Shown piece after piece: positions 1-8,909 of a stretch of 64,000 nt of DNA. Numbering within the stretch: position 1 is the first letter of the stretch; each line of letters starts with the position of its first letter. This DNA is from Nocardia arthritidis NBRC 100137 (GTDB taxonomy: Bacteria; Actinomycetota; Actinomycetes; Mycobacteriales; Mycobacteriaceae). Below the pieces are notes generated by a model. It made no database searches, was not told the DNA's origin, and saw only the letters and a list, made by a program, of their open reading frames with translations. Position numbers and translations under genes: made by a program. The DNA is taken from assembly GCF_001612765.1 (NCBI RefSeq), contig NZ_BDBB01000021.1, forward strand, positions 1 through 64,000, written 5' to 3'.

Positions 1-3000
1 CGGCCTGCACGGCGGCGTCGATGGCCGCGTCGACCGAGGCGGCGTCGCCCAGCGCGCCGGAGACCAGCCCGCCCAGATCACCGCCGCGCACGCTGGTGCC
101 TTCCCTGGTGCCCAGCGACACCTCGGCGGTCACGTGGCTGGCCCACCCGTCACCGAGTTCCCAGACCTTCGTGACCCGATCCGCGATGGCGGCCGGACGC
201 TTGCCGGACGGGCCGAACACCTTGCGCAGATGATCGCCGATGGCGTCGGTGAGCACCGTGCCGAAGGGACGGTAGGTGCGGGCGAGCCGCTCCACCGTCG
301 CCGACAGCGCACCCATGTCGGCGTCGGCGGCACCGTCGATCGCGCCGAGCGAGAGCTCGGAGCCGAGGTCGACCAGCAGCTGGTTGCGCCGGGAGGACAC
401 ACCGTCGCACAGGCCCTCGATGGTGTCCACGGGGCCGATCTGGTCCAGCCGCAGCTTGGTCCACAGCGCGATCAGCACGCGGGTGGCGTCGGCGGCGGTG
501 AACGCGATGTCGTCCGGACGCGGACCGCCCGAACTCGGGGCGGGCGCGGCCACGGGAGCGGCGGCGACGGCCGCTGCCGGAGCCGCGGTGGCCGCCTGCT
601 CCTCGACGGGCTCGTCGACCGGCGCGGGGTCGGTGTCGGTCGCGTAGACGATCGCAGCCTCGCGCTCGAGGTTGAGCACCTCGACCGTGGCGTCGCCGAA
701 CGCGGGCAGCTTCAGCGTCTGGCTGGCCAGGTTGGCCACCGTCGGCGTGGCGCCGAGACCGATCTCGACGAACCGCTCGACGCCGAGACCGCCCTGCGCG
801 GGATCGGTGAACAGCAGATCCTGCGTCTCGATCCAGCGCACCGGGCTGGCGAACTGCCAGGCCAGCAACTCGACCAGCACCACGCGACACAATTCGGTCG
901 GCCGCGCCGCCCAGCTCTCGAAATCGGCCAGCACGGCGGCGAGTGGCTCGGACGGCACCAGGTCCGCGATCTCCTGGACGAACGCCCGCTCCAGCGTAAA
1001 CAGCCGGGGCACCAGGTTCGGGATGTAGCGGCCGACGAGGACCTCCGGGCGCAGATCCACCGGAAGCAACTGCTCGAGCTTCTGCCGGAACTCCGGAACG
1101 CCCTTGCGCAGCACCGTCGAGTGGAACGGCACGTCGATGCCGGGAACAAGGATGAACGCCCGCTTGCCACCGAATTCGGCGCGGCGGCGGTCGATCTCCT
1201 CCTCCAGCGCGTCCAGTCCGGCCACCGTGCCCGCGATCGCGTACTGCGACCCGCGCAGGTTCAGGTTGACCACCTCGAGGAACTCCCCGACCCGCTCGCT
1301 GACTTCGTTGACGAAGCCGACGACCTCCGCGTCGGGCAGCCCGATCTGCGAGGGCCGGATCGCGGCCATCCGGTAATCGCTGCGGCCCTGCGCGTCGCGC
1401 GGCACCAGCTCGTGCATCGCGGAACCGCGCTGGAACACCACCTCGAGCACCGCCTCCAAGGGAAGCACCCCGGCGACGGCGGCGAGCGCGTTGTACTCGC
1501 CGACCGAGTGGCCCGCCAGCAGCGCGTCCTCGACGAATGCCCCGGCCTCGCGCAGTTCCGCCACCTGGGCGACACCGAGAACCGCCATGGCGACCTGGGT
1601 GAACTGCGTCAGGTGCAGCACGCCGTCCGGGTGCCGGTGTTCGACGCCCCGCGCCTTCAGATAGGTCGGGTTGTCGCGCACCACAGCGAGAATCGAGAAG
1701 CCGAGCGCCGCGCGGGTGTGCTTGTCCGCACGGTCCCAGATCTCCTTGGCCGCCTTCGACCGGGAGCGAGCGTCCAGCCCCATCCCCTTGCGCTGAATGC
1801 CCTGTCCGGGGAAGGCGTATACGGTCTTCGGCGCCGCGGTGCGACCGGTCGCGGTCATCACCAGTTCGCCTTCGGTCCGGCAGGAGACCTCGACGATCTC
1901 GCTGCCCGCGTCGACCGCGACGCGCTCGACGCGCACATCGATCTGCGCGCCGGGGCGGACCATACCCAGGAACCGGGTGGTCCACGCGGTCAGCGACCGC
2001 GCCGGAGTCGAAGCGGCCGGATCGACCGCAGACACGACGTGCTGCGCGGCGGCCGACAGCCACATGCCGTGCACGATCGGGCTGCCGAGCCCGGCGAGCT
2101 TCGCGGCGGAATCGCTGGTGTGGATCGGGTTGTGGTCACCGGAGACGGCGGCGAAGGCGTGCATGGTGCGCGGCGCCACGATCGTGACGTCGCGACGACG
2201 CCTGCGCGGGGTGTCGGTGGCCGCGTCGGACACCGTGCCCGCCGCGCGCGGCGGATCGGTCAGTTCGCCCGCGCCGTTGCGCCCGCGGATCGCGAAGCGC
2301 TCGGTGAGCGTGGCCAGCACCGGCATCGACATCCCGGTCTCGGGCTTGTCCAGCATGGCGGTGATCCGCACGTGCACTTCGACGACGCGGCCGAGGTCGG
2401 TGTCCAGGGTCTCCCCGGCCTCCGCGCGCACCGCCAGCACGCTGGTCTCGGCGGGCAGCTCACCGGCGAGGTGCACCTGGTGGTCCAAGTGGACCAGGTC
2501 GAGCATGCCCTCGATGACGCTCTCACCCTTCGCGGTGCGGGTCGCGCCGAGCACCGCGAACACGGCGGGCCAGCAGGCGCCGACCAGCACGTCGGGCACG
2601 GTACGGCCGAGCGTGCTCAGGGTGGCGGGCAGGCCGGAACCGGTGACGCCGGCGTGGTCGGCGATCAGATCCGGCATCCAGGCCAGGTTCACGTGCGCGA
2701 CCTTGCCCTTGACCTCGGGAAGATCCTGGCCCGCGGCGACCGCGAGCAGCGCGGCCATTGCCTCGTGGGCGTCGGCCTCGGTGACCACCGGGGCGCCGCC
2801 GTTGTAGACCGAAGTCGGCACGGTGATCCGGATGCGCACCGCGTTGTCCGCCAGCAGCGGGACGGTCAGCTCCAGATAGCTGTTCTCCGGCTCGGGGCCG
2901 GTGGTCTCGGCGAGTGTCGCGCCGCTGGGCGGATGCACCGCGCCCTTCCCGTCGACGATCCACTCGGACAGGTCGCCGAGCCGGTGCACCGGGCTGATCG

Positions 3001-5920
3001 TGGTGCGCCCCGCCCACTGGACGTCCGGGGCGGCCAGCACAGCGTCGATCGGGCCGCTGGTGACGCCCGCCGTGCGGCGCGCGTCCACCGCGGCGGGCGT
3101 CACGCCCGCACGCACCAGCGAGTACGCGGTGTCCTGTTCGAAGCGGTCGAGCAGCTCGCCGACCGGCTCGTCGACCCGGGTGATGCCCGCCACCGCGACG
3201 GTGCCGGGAATGACGCACACCTGATCGGCCGAGTAGCGCGGATCGTGCGCCTGCCACAGCGAATCCGAGCGCCACCAGCGGCGCACGTCGCCGTCGACGA
3301 CCGGCACGAAGTTCACCGGCTTGCCCGGCGTCTTGCACAACGCGATGAAGAACGGGATGTCGGCCGGGTGCAGCACGGTCTGCGCCGCCGCGGGGTAGGC
3401 GTCCTTCAGGGTGCACAGCGCCGCGACCGGGTCTTCGAAATCGTCGTCGGCGGAGAACAGCGTCGCGATCTCGCCGCGGTCGGCCGGGTGCAGCCGGGCC
3501 TCGGTGCGGCGCATCATCTCCGCGAACCGTTCGCGCCACGTGATGTCCAGCCACACCGAGCTGGTGGCCTCCGCGATCGCGTCGCCCAGGTCGCTGCCGC
3601 AGTCGAAGTCCTTGCGGCGGTCCAGCCCGACCGCGAGCTCGACGTAGCGCTCCAGCCAGTCCTGGTAGGTCATGGTGGTCAGATCGCCGAAGTACGGCTT
3701 GGCGGTGGCGTTCAGCGCCGCGATGATCTCCGCGCGGCGCGCGGCGACCGCGTCGGCGTCGCCTGCCACCTCGTCCAGCAGGCGGCCGGTGCGTGAGGCG
3801 GCGTTGTCGATCTCGTGGATGTCGGCGCCCAATTGGCTACGGCCCGAGGCCATCCCGCCGGACGCGGTGCCCGCGCCGACCCACTCGGGGGTGCCGGGGG
3901 TGTCCACCAGCAGTTGCTTGACCTCTGGCGCGGTGGTGGCCTCGAGCGTTGCCATCGCCGCCGTGCCGACCAGCACGCCGTCCAGCGGCATCACGGGATA
4001 GCCGTGGCGGACAGCCCACTGGCCGGTGAGATACTCCGTCGCGCGCTCGGGGGTTCCGATGCCACCGCCGACGCACACCACCACGTTCGCGCGGTTGCGC
4101 AGCTCGGCGTAGGTGTCCAGCAGCAGGTCGTCCAAGTCTTCCCAGGAGTGGTGGCCGCCGGCCTTACCACCCTCGATGTGCATGATCACCGGGTAGTCCG
4201 GCACCTCGTCGGCGATTCGCAGCACGGCCCGGATCTGGGCGACGGTGCCCGGCTTGAACGCGACGTGGGAGATTCCGACCTCGGTGAGTTCCTGGATCAG
4301 CGCGACGGCTTCCTCCAGCTCGGGGATGCCCGCGGTCACGATGACGCCGTCGAACGGGGCGCCTGCCGCGCGGGCCCGCTGCACCAGCCGCTTGCCGCCC
4401 AGCTGCAGCTTCCACAGGTAGGGATCGAGGAACAAGGAATTGAACTGCACCGAGCGACCCGGGTGCAGCAGCTTCTTCAGCTCGGTCACCCGGTCGGCGA
4501 AGATCTGCTCGGTCACCTGTCCACCGCCGGCCAGCTCCGCCCAGTGGCCCGCGTTCGCCGCGGCCGCGACGATCTTCGCGTCGACCGTGGTCGGGGTCAT
4601 GCCCGCGAGCAGGATCGGCGAGCGCCCGGTGAGCTTGGTGAAAGCGGTCTCGACCACGATGCGCCCGTTGGGCAGCCGCACCGGGCGCGGCGCGAACGCC
4701 GACCACGGGGTCGCGGGCTCCGGCGCTGCCCCCGGCGTGAGCAGGCTGCGCTGTCCGGCGCGGGTGGCGGCCGCGACCATGCCGAGGCCGGTGCCCTTCA
4801 ACGTGCCCGATGTGACGCGCGACAGCAGATCACCCGGGCCGAGGTCCAGAATCCATTGCGCGCCCGCGGAGATCACGCCCTCGACGACCTCCACCCAGTC
4901 GATCGGATCGACCAGGATCTGCCGCGCCAACCGGCCCGCCAGCTCGGCGTCCAAGCCGCACTGGGTGGCCCAGCTGCGCACCAGGTCGACGGTGTCGGAC
5001 AGCGCCGGGTGGTGGAACGCCACGTCGACGGCCACGTCCTCGAAGACCGGAGCGAACACCGAGCCGCCGCGCACCTTGGCGTCGCGCTCGCGTGCCTGCT
5101 CGTCGTGCATCTGCGCGCACCGCTGACGCACCCGCTCCAGCTGCGCGGGAGGGCCGGAGAGCACCGCGCGCCGACGTCCGTTGCGGATCGAGACCACCAC
5201 GGACGCGGCGGGATCGGCCCCCTCGCACACCTCGGCCACCACGGTGCGCAACTGCTCGGGATCGACATTCGACACCGCGACCATCGGCGAGCGCTCGCCC
5301 ACCGGCATCAACCCACGCCGCCGCGCCACCAGACCCGCTGCGGCGCCGATCATCTGGGCCACCGCGAGCAGCTCCGCGTCACGGGCGCCACTTGCTTCGA
5401 CCGCCGCGGCGGCGAGCAGGCCCTGCGAATGCCCGACGACCGCGACCGGCGCGTGCTCGGCCGGATCCAGGCCTTGCAATCGCAGCGCCCGCACGGCCGC
5501 CACCTGGGTCAGCATCACGCCGGGCATCGACACGGCGGCAGAACGCAGCACATGCTCGGGCGGAGCCGCGGAGGTCTCCCCCTCATCGGTGTCGGCCAGC
5601 TCGTTCTCGAGCATCCAGCCGATCGGGTCGAAGCCGACCGGACGCACCACCAGCATCTGCGCGGCCACCGGCTCGAGCAGCGTGGCCGCCTCGTTGACCA
5701 GCGCGGTCAGCTCCGGCTCCAGCGCGCTGTCGCGCCCGATCTCCTCCAGCTCGCTCAACCACTGCGCACCCTGCCCACCGAAGGCGAGCGCGTACGGCAC
5801 GCCGTCGAGCAGACGATCCAACAGCGGCGACCGCGCCCCGCCCGACGCGGCCTTCCCGGCGGCGGCTACCGCCTTCGTGCTCTGTCCGGACTCGGTCTTG
5901 GTGCTCTCGTTGATCGTCAA
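1..5920 (-). CDS. fas: Type I fatty acid synthase (multidomain), 3' part outside the window
   Basis: Cytosolic single-chain synthase that makes acyl-CoA de novo, the precursor supply for membrane lipids and mycolic acids. About 1,970 of the roughly 3,000 residues usual in this family are present. Domain order from the N-terminus: acetyl transferase with VGHSQG (Ser codon 5426-5428, about residue 165); FMN-type enoyl reductase with GGGIGTPE near 4065; MaoC-like dehydratase with SGDHNPIHT near 2120-2145; malonyl/palmitoyl transferase with GHSVGEYN (Ser codon 1505-1507); and an ACP-like segment with SSRRNQLLVDLGSE near 350-400. The ketoreductase, ketosynthase and PPTase parts would lie left of position 1. 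I chose TTG at 5920, which gives MTINEST as in mycobacterial homologues and has GGAGAAGGA upstream; in-frame ATG 5950 is the alternative. Long open frames on the opposite strand are shadows. Confidence 0.96.
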   Translation of the reverse strand, partial: MTINESTKTESGQSTKAVAAAGKAASGGARSPLLDRLLDGVPYALAFGGQGAQWLSELEEIGRDSALEPELTALVNEAATLLEPVAAQMLVVRPVGFDPIGWMLENELADTDEGETSAAPPEHVLRSAAVSMPGVMLTQVAAVRALRLQGLDPAEHAPVAVVGHSQGLLAAAAVEASGARDAELLAVAQMIGAAAGLVARRRGLMPVGERSPMVAVSNVDPEQLRTVVAEVCEGADPAASVVVSIRNGRRRAVLSGPPAQLERVRQRCAQMHDEQARERDAKVRGGSVFAPVFEDVAVDVAFHHPALSDTVDLVRSWATQCGLDAELAGRLARQILVDPIDWVEVVEGVISAGAQWILDLGPGDLLSRVTSGTLKGTGLGMVAAATRAGQRSLLTPGAAPEPATPWSAFAPRPVRLPNGRIVVETAFTKLTGRSPILLAGMTPTTVDAKIVAAAANAGHWAELAGGGQVTEQIFADRVTELKKLLHPGRSVQFNSLFLDPYLWKLQLGGKRLVQRARAAGAPFDGVIVTAGIPELEEAVALIQELTEVGISHVAFKPGTVAQIRAVLRIADEVPDYPVIMHIEGGKAGGHHSWEDLDDLLLDTYAELRNRANVVVCVGGGIGTPERATEYLTGQWAVRHGYPVMPLDGVLVGTAAMATLEATTAPEVKQLLVDTPGTPEWVGAGTASGGMASGRSQLGADIHEIDNAASRTGRLLDEVAGDADAVAARRAEIIAALNATAKPYFGDLTTMTYQDWLERYVELAVGLDRRKDFDCGSDLGDAIAEATSSVWLDITWRERFAEMMRRTEARLHPADRGEIATLFSADDDFEDPVAALCTLKDAYPAAAQTVLHPADIPFFIALCKTPGKPVNFVPVVDGDVRRWWRSDSLWQAHDPRYSADQVCVIPGTVAVAGITRVDEPVGELLDRFEQDTAYSLVRAGVTPAAVDARRTAGVTSGPIDAVLAAPDVQWAGRTTISPVHRLGDLSEWIVDGKGAVHPPSGATLAETTGPEPENSYLELTVPLLADNAVRIRITVPTSVYNGGAPVVTEADAHEAMAALLAVAAGQDLPEVKGKVAHVNLAWMPDLIADHAGVTGSGLPATLSTLGRTVPDVLVGACWPAVFAVLGATRTAKGESVIEGMLDLVHLDHQVHLAGELPAETSVLAVRAEAGETLDTDLGRVVEVHVRITAMLDKPETGMSMPVLATLTERFAIRGRNGAGELTDPPRAAGTVSDAATDTPRRRRRDVTIVAPRTMHAFAAVSGDHNPIHTSDSAAKLAGLGSPIVHGMWLSAAAQHVVSAVDPAASTPARSLTAWTTRFLGMVRPGAQIDVRVERVAVDAGSEIVEVSCRTEGELVMTATGRTAAPKTVYAFPGQGIQRKGMGLDARSRSKAAKEIWDRADKHTRAALGFSILAVVRDNPTYLKARGVEHRHPDGVLHLTQFTQVAMAVLGVAQVAELREAGAFVEDALLAGHSVGEYNALAAVAGVLPLEAVLEVVFQRGSAMHELVPRDAQGRSDYRMAAIRPSQIGLPDAEVVGFVNEVSERVGEFLEVVNLNLRGSQYAIAGTVAGLDALEEEIDRRRAEFGGKRAFILVPGIDVPFHSTVLRKGVPEFRQKLEQLLPVDLRPEVLVGRYIPNLVPRLFTLERAFVQEIADLVPSEPLAAVLADFESWAARPTELCRVVLVELLAWQFASPVRWIETQDLLFTDPAQGGLGVERFVEIGLGATPTVANLASQTLKLPAFGDATVEVLNLEREAAIVYATDTDPAPVDEPVEEQAATAAPAAAVAAAPVAAPAPSSGGPRPDDIAFTAADATRVLIALWTKLRLDQIGPVDTIEGLCDGVSSRRNQLLVDLGSELSLGAIDGAADADMGALSATVERLARTYRPFGTVLTDAIGDHLRKVFGPSGKRPAAIADRVTKVWELGDGWASHVTAEVSLGTREGTSVRGGDLGGLVSGALGDAASVDAAIDAAVQA

Positions 5921-6030
5921 GACGCTTCGACTTCCTTCTCCATGCGACATGCCTCGGCGACACGCCGGTCCCTACCGGTTCACGAGTGATCGCGGGTGAT
6001 CGGCCTGATACGGGCGAGAATGGCACAAAA

Positions 6031-6191
6031 TCATGAGGAAATCCTCACGTTTGCCTCCACGGATAGCCGCTACTTAGGAGTATTCGTGCACGTACGTACC
6101 AGAATAGCGGTGAACATGACCCTCCCTCATGTTTGAACCCGCTGGTCCATCGCGTTACCAACGCGTACGAAACATGAGCGCCCCTCATGTT
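6031..6191. promoter_or_regulatory. Repeated operator region upstream of fas
   Basis: Two copies of one inverted repeat, AACATGA[C/G]-N5-CTCATGTT, lie at 6113-6133 and 6171-6191, 58 bp apart. A weaker copy (ATCATGAG-N6-CTCACGTT) lies at 6031-6052, nearer the fas start. All are in the intergenic space between fas (minus) and tRNA-Leu (plus). Mycobacterial fas promoters are controlled by the TetR-type activator FasR, so these are candidate FasR sites by inference. No other gene lies in 5951-6306. Confidence 0.6.
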
Positions 6192-6306
6192 GGCGTTGTC
6201 CAAATCGTTATAATCCCAGGTAAGGTTACTGACGAGTACGCCACACCCTCCCAATGCTTCGTAATGGGCGAATCGCCCGGTAGAGTTTGGACGGTCGTAC
6301 CATCAA

Positions 6307-6388
6307 GCGCGAGTGGCGAAATTGGCAGACGCGCCAGATTTAGGTTCTGGTGTCCACGGACGTAGGGGTTCAAGTCCCCTCTCGCGCA
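6307..6388 (+). tRNA. tRNA-Leu (anticodon UAG)
   Basis: The acceptor stem GCGCGAG (6307-6313) pairs with CTCGCGC (6381-6387), and A follows at 6388. The anticodon arm is CCAGA-TTTAGGT-TCTGG, giving anticodon UAG for Leu codon CUA. The T arm GTAGGGGTTCAAGTCCCC is canonical, and a long variable arm fits tRNA-Leu. CCA is not encoded. The 3' end runs directly into the middle of an IPT repeat, a possible recombination scar. Confidence 0.95.
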
Positions 6389-7504
6389 CAGATCTCCGTC
6401 GTTTCGTTCACCGTCGACTCCGCGACGCAGATCACCGCGGTCTCTCCCGCCGGAACCGGGACGGTGCAGGTTACCGCCACCACCACGGGCGGCACCACCA
6501 ACGGCGTCGCATACACCTATATTCCGGTTCCCGCTCTGACCACAGTGGTCCCGAATTCGGGGACCGCAGCGGGCGGAACGACGGTCGTCCTCACCGGAAC
6601 TGACCTGACCGGAGCGACCGCAGTCGATTTCGGTGCGACACCGGCAGCTTCGTTCACCGTCGACTCCGCCACCCAGATCACCGCGGTCTCTCCGGCGGGC
6701 ACGGGGACGGTACAGGTCACCGCCACCACCGCGGGTGGGACCAGCAACGGCGTCTCCTACGACTACGTCCCGGCCTTGGTTTCGGCGTTCCCCTTCCAGG
6801 GGCCGGAAGCAGGCGGAACTCAGGTCTTACTCACCGGGAATGGCCTGACCGGAGTCACCGCGGTCACCTTCGGCGGCACACCGGCTACCTCGTTCACCGT
6901 CGACTCCGATACGCAGATCACGGCCATCGCACCCGCGGGGACGGGCGCCGTACAGGTCACCGCCGCTGGTCCGAATGGCGCCAGCAACGGTGTGTCCTAC
7001 ACCTATATCCCGGTTCCCACCCTGACCTCGGACAGCCCGACTTCCGGGCCCGAAGCGGGCGGAAACACGGTCATCCTGACCGGAACGGGTCTGTCCACTG
7101 GGTCCGCGGTCATGTTCGGCGGCACACCGGCCACATCGTTCACCGTCGACTCCAACACGCAGATCACCGCGACCGCCCCAGCGGGGACGGGCAGCGTGCA
7201 GATCACCGTCATCACGGCGGGTGGAACCAGCAATGGTGTCGCGTACACCTATATTCCGGCTCCCACCCTGACCAGCGCGGCCCCGAATTCCGGGGCGGCA
7301 GCTGGTGGCACGACGGTCGTTCTCACCGGAACGGATCTGACGGGAACTACCGCAGTCGATTTCGGTGCGACACCGGCAGCTTCGTTCACCGTCGACTCCG
7401 CGACGCAGATCACGGCAGTCTCGCCCGCCGGAACGGGCACCGTGCAGATCACCGCCACGACAGGAGGTGGGACCAGTAACGGCGTCGCCTACACCTTTGT
7501 CTGA
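6350..7504 (+). CDS. IPT/TIG-repeat protein, 5'-truncated at tRNA-Leu
   Basis: The frame encodes one half plus four complete immunoglobulin-like IPT/TIG repeats of about 80 residues. Each repeat has the pattern GGTTVVLTGTxLTGxTAVxFG, SFTVDSxTQITA, PAGTGxVQVT and SNGVxYTYIP. IPT domains usually act in surface or extracellular adhesion or ligand binding; the specific role here is unknown. The first repeat starts abruptly at SFTVDS, around 6403. The only in-frame ATG (6350) lies inside tRNA-Leu, so the natural 5' end is missing; it was probably a MPTI-type start as in the paralogue at 7723. No signal peptide is visible. The near-identical repeats also make an assembly collapse possible. Expression is doubtful. 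I list it as a truncated gene. Confidence 0.6.
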   Translation: MSTDVGVQVPSRAQISVVSFTVDSATQITAVSPAGTGTVQVTATTTGGTTNGVAYTYIPVPALTTVVPNSGTAAGGTTVVLTGTDLTGATAVDFGATPAASFTVDSATQITAVSPAGTGTVQVTATTAGGTSNGVSYDYVPALVSAFPFQGPEAGGTQVLLTGNGLTGVTAVTFGGTPATSFTVDSDTQITAIAPAGTGAVQVTAAGPNGASNGVSYTYIPVPTLTSDSPTSGPEAGGNTVILTGTGLSTGSAVMFGGTPATSFTVDSNTQITATAPAGTGSVQITVITAGGTSNGVAYTYIPAPTLTSAAPNSGAAAGGTTVVLTGTDLTGTTAVDFGATPAASFTVDSATQITAVSPAGTGTVQITATTGGGTSNGVAYTFV

Positions 7505-7518
7505 CAGGTGATTCGGCT

Positions 7519-7547
7519 GGGCCGTCGGCACAATGTGCTGGCGGCCC
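7519..7547 (+). terminator. Hairpin after the truncated IPT gene
   Basis: GGGCCG and CGGCCC flank an inner GCAC/GTGC stem 15 bp after the stop codon. The surrounding sequence (TGACAGGTGAT...GGCCCGGTCTCGT) recurs after the second IPT gene, so it was duplicated along with the gene. Confidence 0.5.
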
Positions 7548-7722
7548 GGTCTCGTATCTGGTTCCTTGGCCTCTGCTCGGCCACGCCACCTGCGGTGGGA
7601 TGCGGTGAACCGGACGCGTTGCTCAGAAACCGGTTCTAGGGCGTAAATGGAAAGGGCGGGCCGCCAACAAAACTCGGGCACCACACGGTGCAGAGGAACA
7701 TTCAGCAATAAGGGGCAGCGCC

Positions 7723-7967
7723 ATGCCTACCATCAATTCCCTCTCCCCAACGTCTCGCCCCGCGACAGGGGGTACCAGCGTCACGATCACCGGTACCGGC
7801 TTCGCCGGCACCACAACCGTGTGTTTCGGTACCACCGCAGCCAGCATCAGCATCGATTCCCCCACTCAAATCACTGCCATCGCTCCCCCGGTTCGGCCGG
7901 AACGGCGCAGGTGACCGTCACCGGCCCGGGTGGAACCAGTAACGGCGTCAACTACACCTACATCTGA
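7723..7967 (+). pseudogene. Single-domain IPT/TIG protein, frameshifted
   Basis: ATG 7723 follows AGGGGCAG at a good SD distance and opens a one-domain IPT protein (MPTINSLSP..., GGTSVTITGTGF, SIDSPTQITAIAP). At the C-run near 7887-7892 the frame is lost. Read as is, translation ends at 7914. With one extra C it would continue as GSAGTAQVTVTGP and SNGVNYTYI to the stop at 7965-7967, giving an intact protein of about 81 residues. Either a real single-base deletion or a homopolymer sequencing error explains this. Its start is the kind of N-terminus missing from the upstream truncated paralogue. Confidence 0.6.
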
Positions 7968-7981
7968 CAGCTGATGCCGCT

Positions 7982-8011
7982 GGGCCACCGACAAGTTATT
8001 GTCGGCGGCCC
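7982..8011 (+). terminator. Hairpin after the second IPT gene
   Basis: GGGCC-A-CCGACAA, loop GTTA, TTGTCGG-C-GGCCC forms a strong stem 15 bp after the stop. It is homologous to the hairpin at 7519-7547 but with a different inner stem. Nothing further was recognised from 8012 to 8202. Confidence 0.6.
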
Positions 8012-8202
8012 GGTCTCGTTGGGATGCGGCCGAGCGACATGCCGACGCACAGGTCCAGGCTGGGCGGCGATGTCGGCTGGTCGGCCCTCGATTCGTCCCG
8101 CAATTGGGGGTCGTTGGCCGCAGCGCTCAGCGACTCCGACCGTGGCTGTGGTCAATACGGTAAGTGGACGCCGTCTCGCACTTCCGTAAACGGTCCGGCT
8201 GA

Positions 8203-8575
8203 TCATCTGAAGAATTGCTCGAACTGCTCGCGTGGTGTCGGCCGCCAAGCGTCGCGGACCGGCGGGCGTGGCCGCGTCAGCTCCTCGGCTGTGGCCTGCA
8301 CTTGCTTGCCCCGCCCCGCGCCGCATCTGGGGAACACGTCGACCACCGTGCGCGCCACCTCTGCGGCGGGCAGCAAGGTCAACACCACATCGCCGTGTTC
8401 GTGGCCGGGACCCGGTTCCTGCACCGCGACCGCGCCATGCTGACTGCAACCCGGCATGCGCACGCAGCTTGCGGTCGCGGCGGGCGCCGGCGAACCCGAC
8501 CAGTTCCACTCGGGCCTCCGGCGCCAGCAGCACTTCGACCGCACGCAGCAGATCGTCATCGACCTGCGGGCAGCG
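8203..8575 (-). pseudogene. EspG-like protein remnant
   Basis: On the minus strand, a frame reading DDDLLRAVEVLLAPEARVEL (to about 8450) must switch frame to continue as HGDVVLTLLPAAEVART, GAGRGKQVQATAEEL and PTPREQFEQFF before a stop at 8203-8205. The pattern resembles the middle of EspG-type ESX-secretion chaperones in Nocardia, but I recognise it only loosely. It has no start, it is frameshifted, and its upstream side abuts a transposase fragment, so it cannot make a complete protein. No ESX genes were seen nearby. Confidence 0.4.
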
Positions 8576-8576
8576 C

Positions 8577-8795
8577 CCGCCGCACGGCCTCGGCGTAGGT
8601 GGTGGAGCCGTCGCGGGCGACGATCTCGACGCCGGGTTGTTCGCGCAACCAGTCGGCGAGGGTGTCGGCCTTGCGGTCGGGCAGCACGTCGATGCGAGCG
8701 TGGGTGTCGGCGTCGATCACGACCGTCGAATACGTGTGCCTTCGGCGCAGCGCGAAATCGTCGACCCCGACCGCTTTCGGGATCGGACATGACGA
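8577..8795 (-). pseudogene. ISL3-type transposase fragment
   Basis: About 70 residues read as VGVDDFALRRRHTYSTVVID, ADTHARIDVLPDRKADTLAD and WLREQPGVEIVARDGSTTYA. This matches the segment around the first catalytic Asp (GVDDFALRRG) of ISL3-family transposases. Both the N-terminal zinc-finger part and the C-terminal two thirds are missing, and no terminal inverted repeats were found. It is a relic that sits between a truncated ferredoxin reductase gene and an EspG-like relic, and it probably marks the rearrangement that broke both. Confidence 0.65.
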
Positions 8796-8909
8796 GGATT
8801 TCGGTCCAGAAGTAGTCCGACCTGTGTGTTCGAAGCAGCGCAGTTGCCGCACGGCGGTCATCCCGGCGGTGGATTCCCCGACGACGATGACCAGGCCGGA
8901 CGCGCTCAC
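8796..8909 (-). pseudogene. Ferredoxin reductase, N-terminal fragment
   Basis: GTG 8909 overlaps the ferredoxin stop codon (GTGA), the usual coupled arrangement in P450-ferredoxin-reductase operons. The first residues read VSASGLVIVVGESTAGMTAV, an FAD-binding Rossmann start as in FAD-dependent ferredoxin reductases. Similarity is lost after about 30-38 residues, where ISL3 transposase sequence begins. The P450 system at this locus has therefore probably lost its dedicated reductase and would need one encoded elsewhere. Confidence 0.55.

Noticed and set aside
134..3796. A very long plus-strand open frame of about 1,220 codons
   Set aside because: It is antisense to fas, has Arg/His/Gln-rich low-complexity composition with no domains, and results from the high GC of the true minus-strand gene.
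3815..5989. A second long plus-strand frame of about 720 codons
   Set aside because: Same reason: antisense shadow of fas acetyltransferase and enoyl-reductase coding sequence.
8577..8795. A complete insertion sequence
   Set aside because: Only about 70 residues of the transposase remain and no terminal inverted repeats or target duplications could be found.
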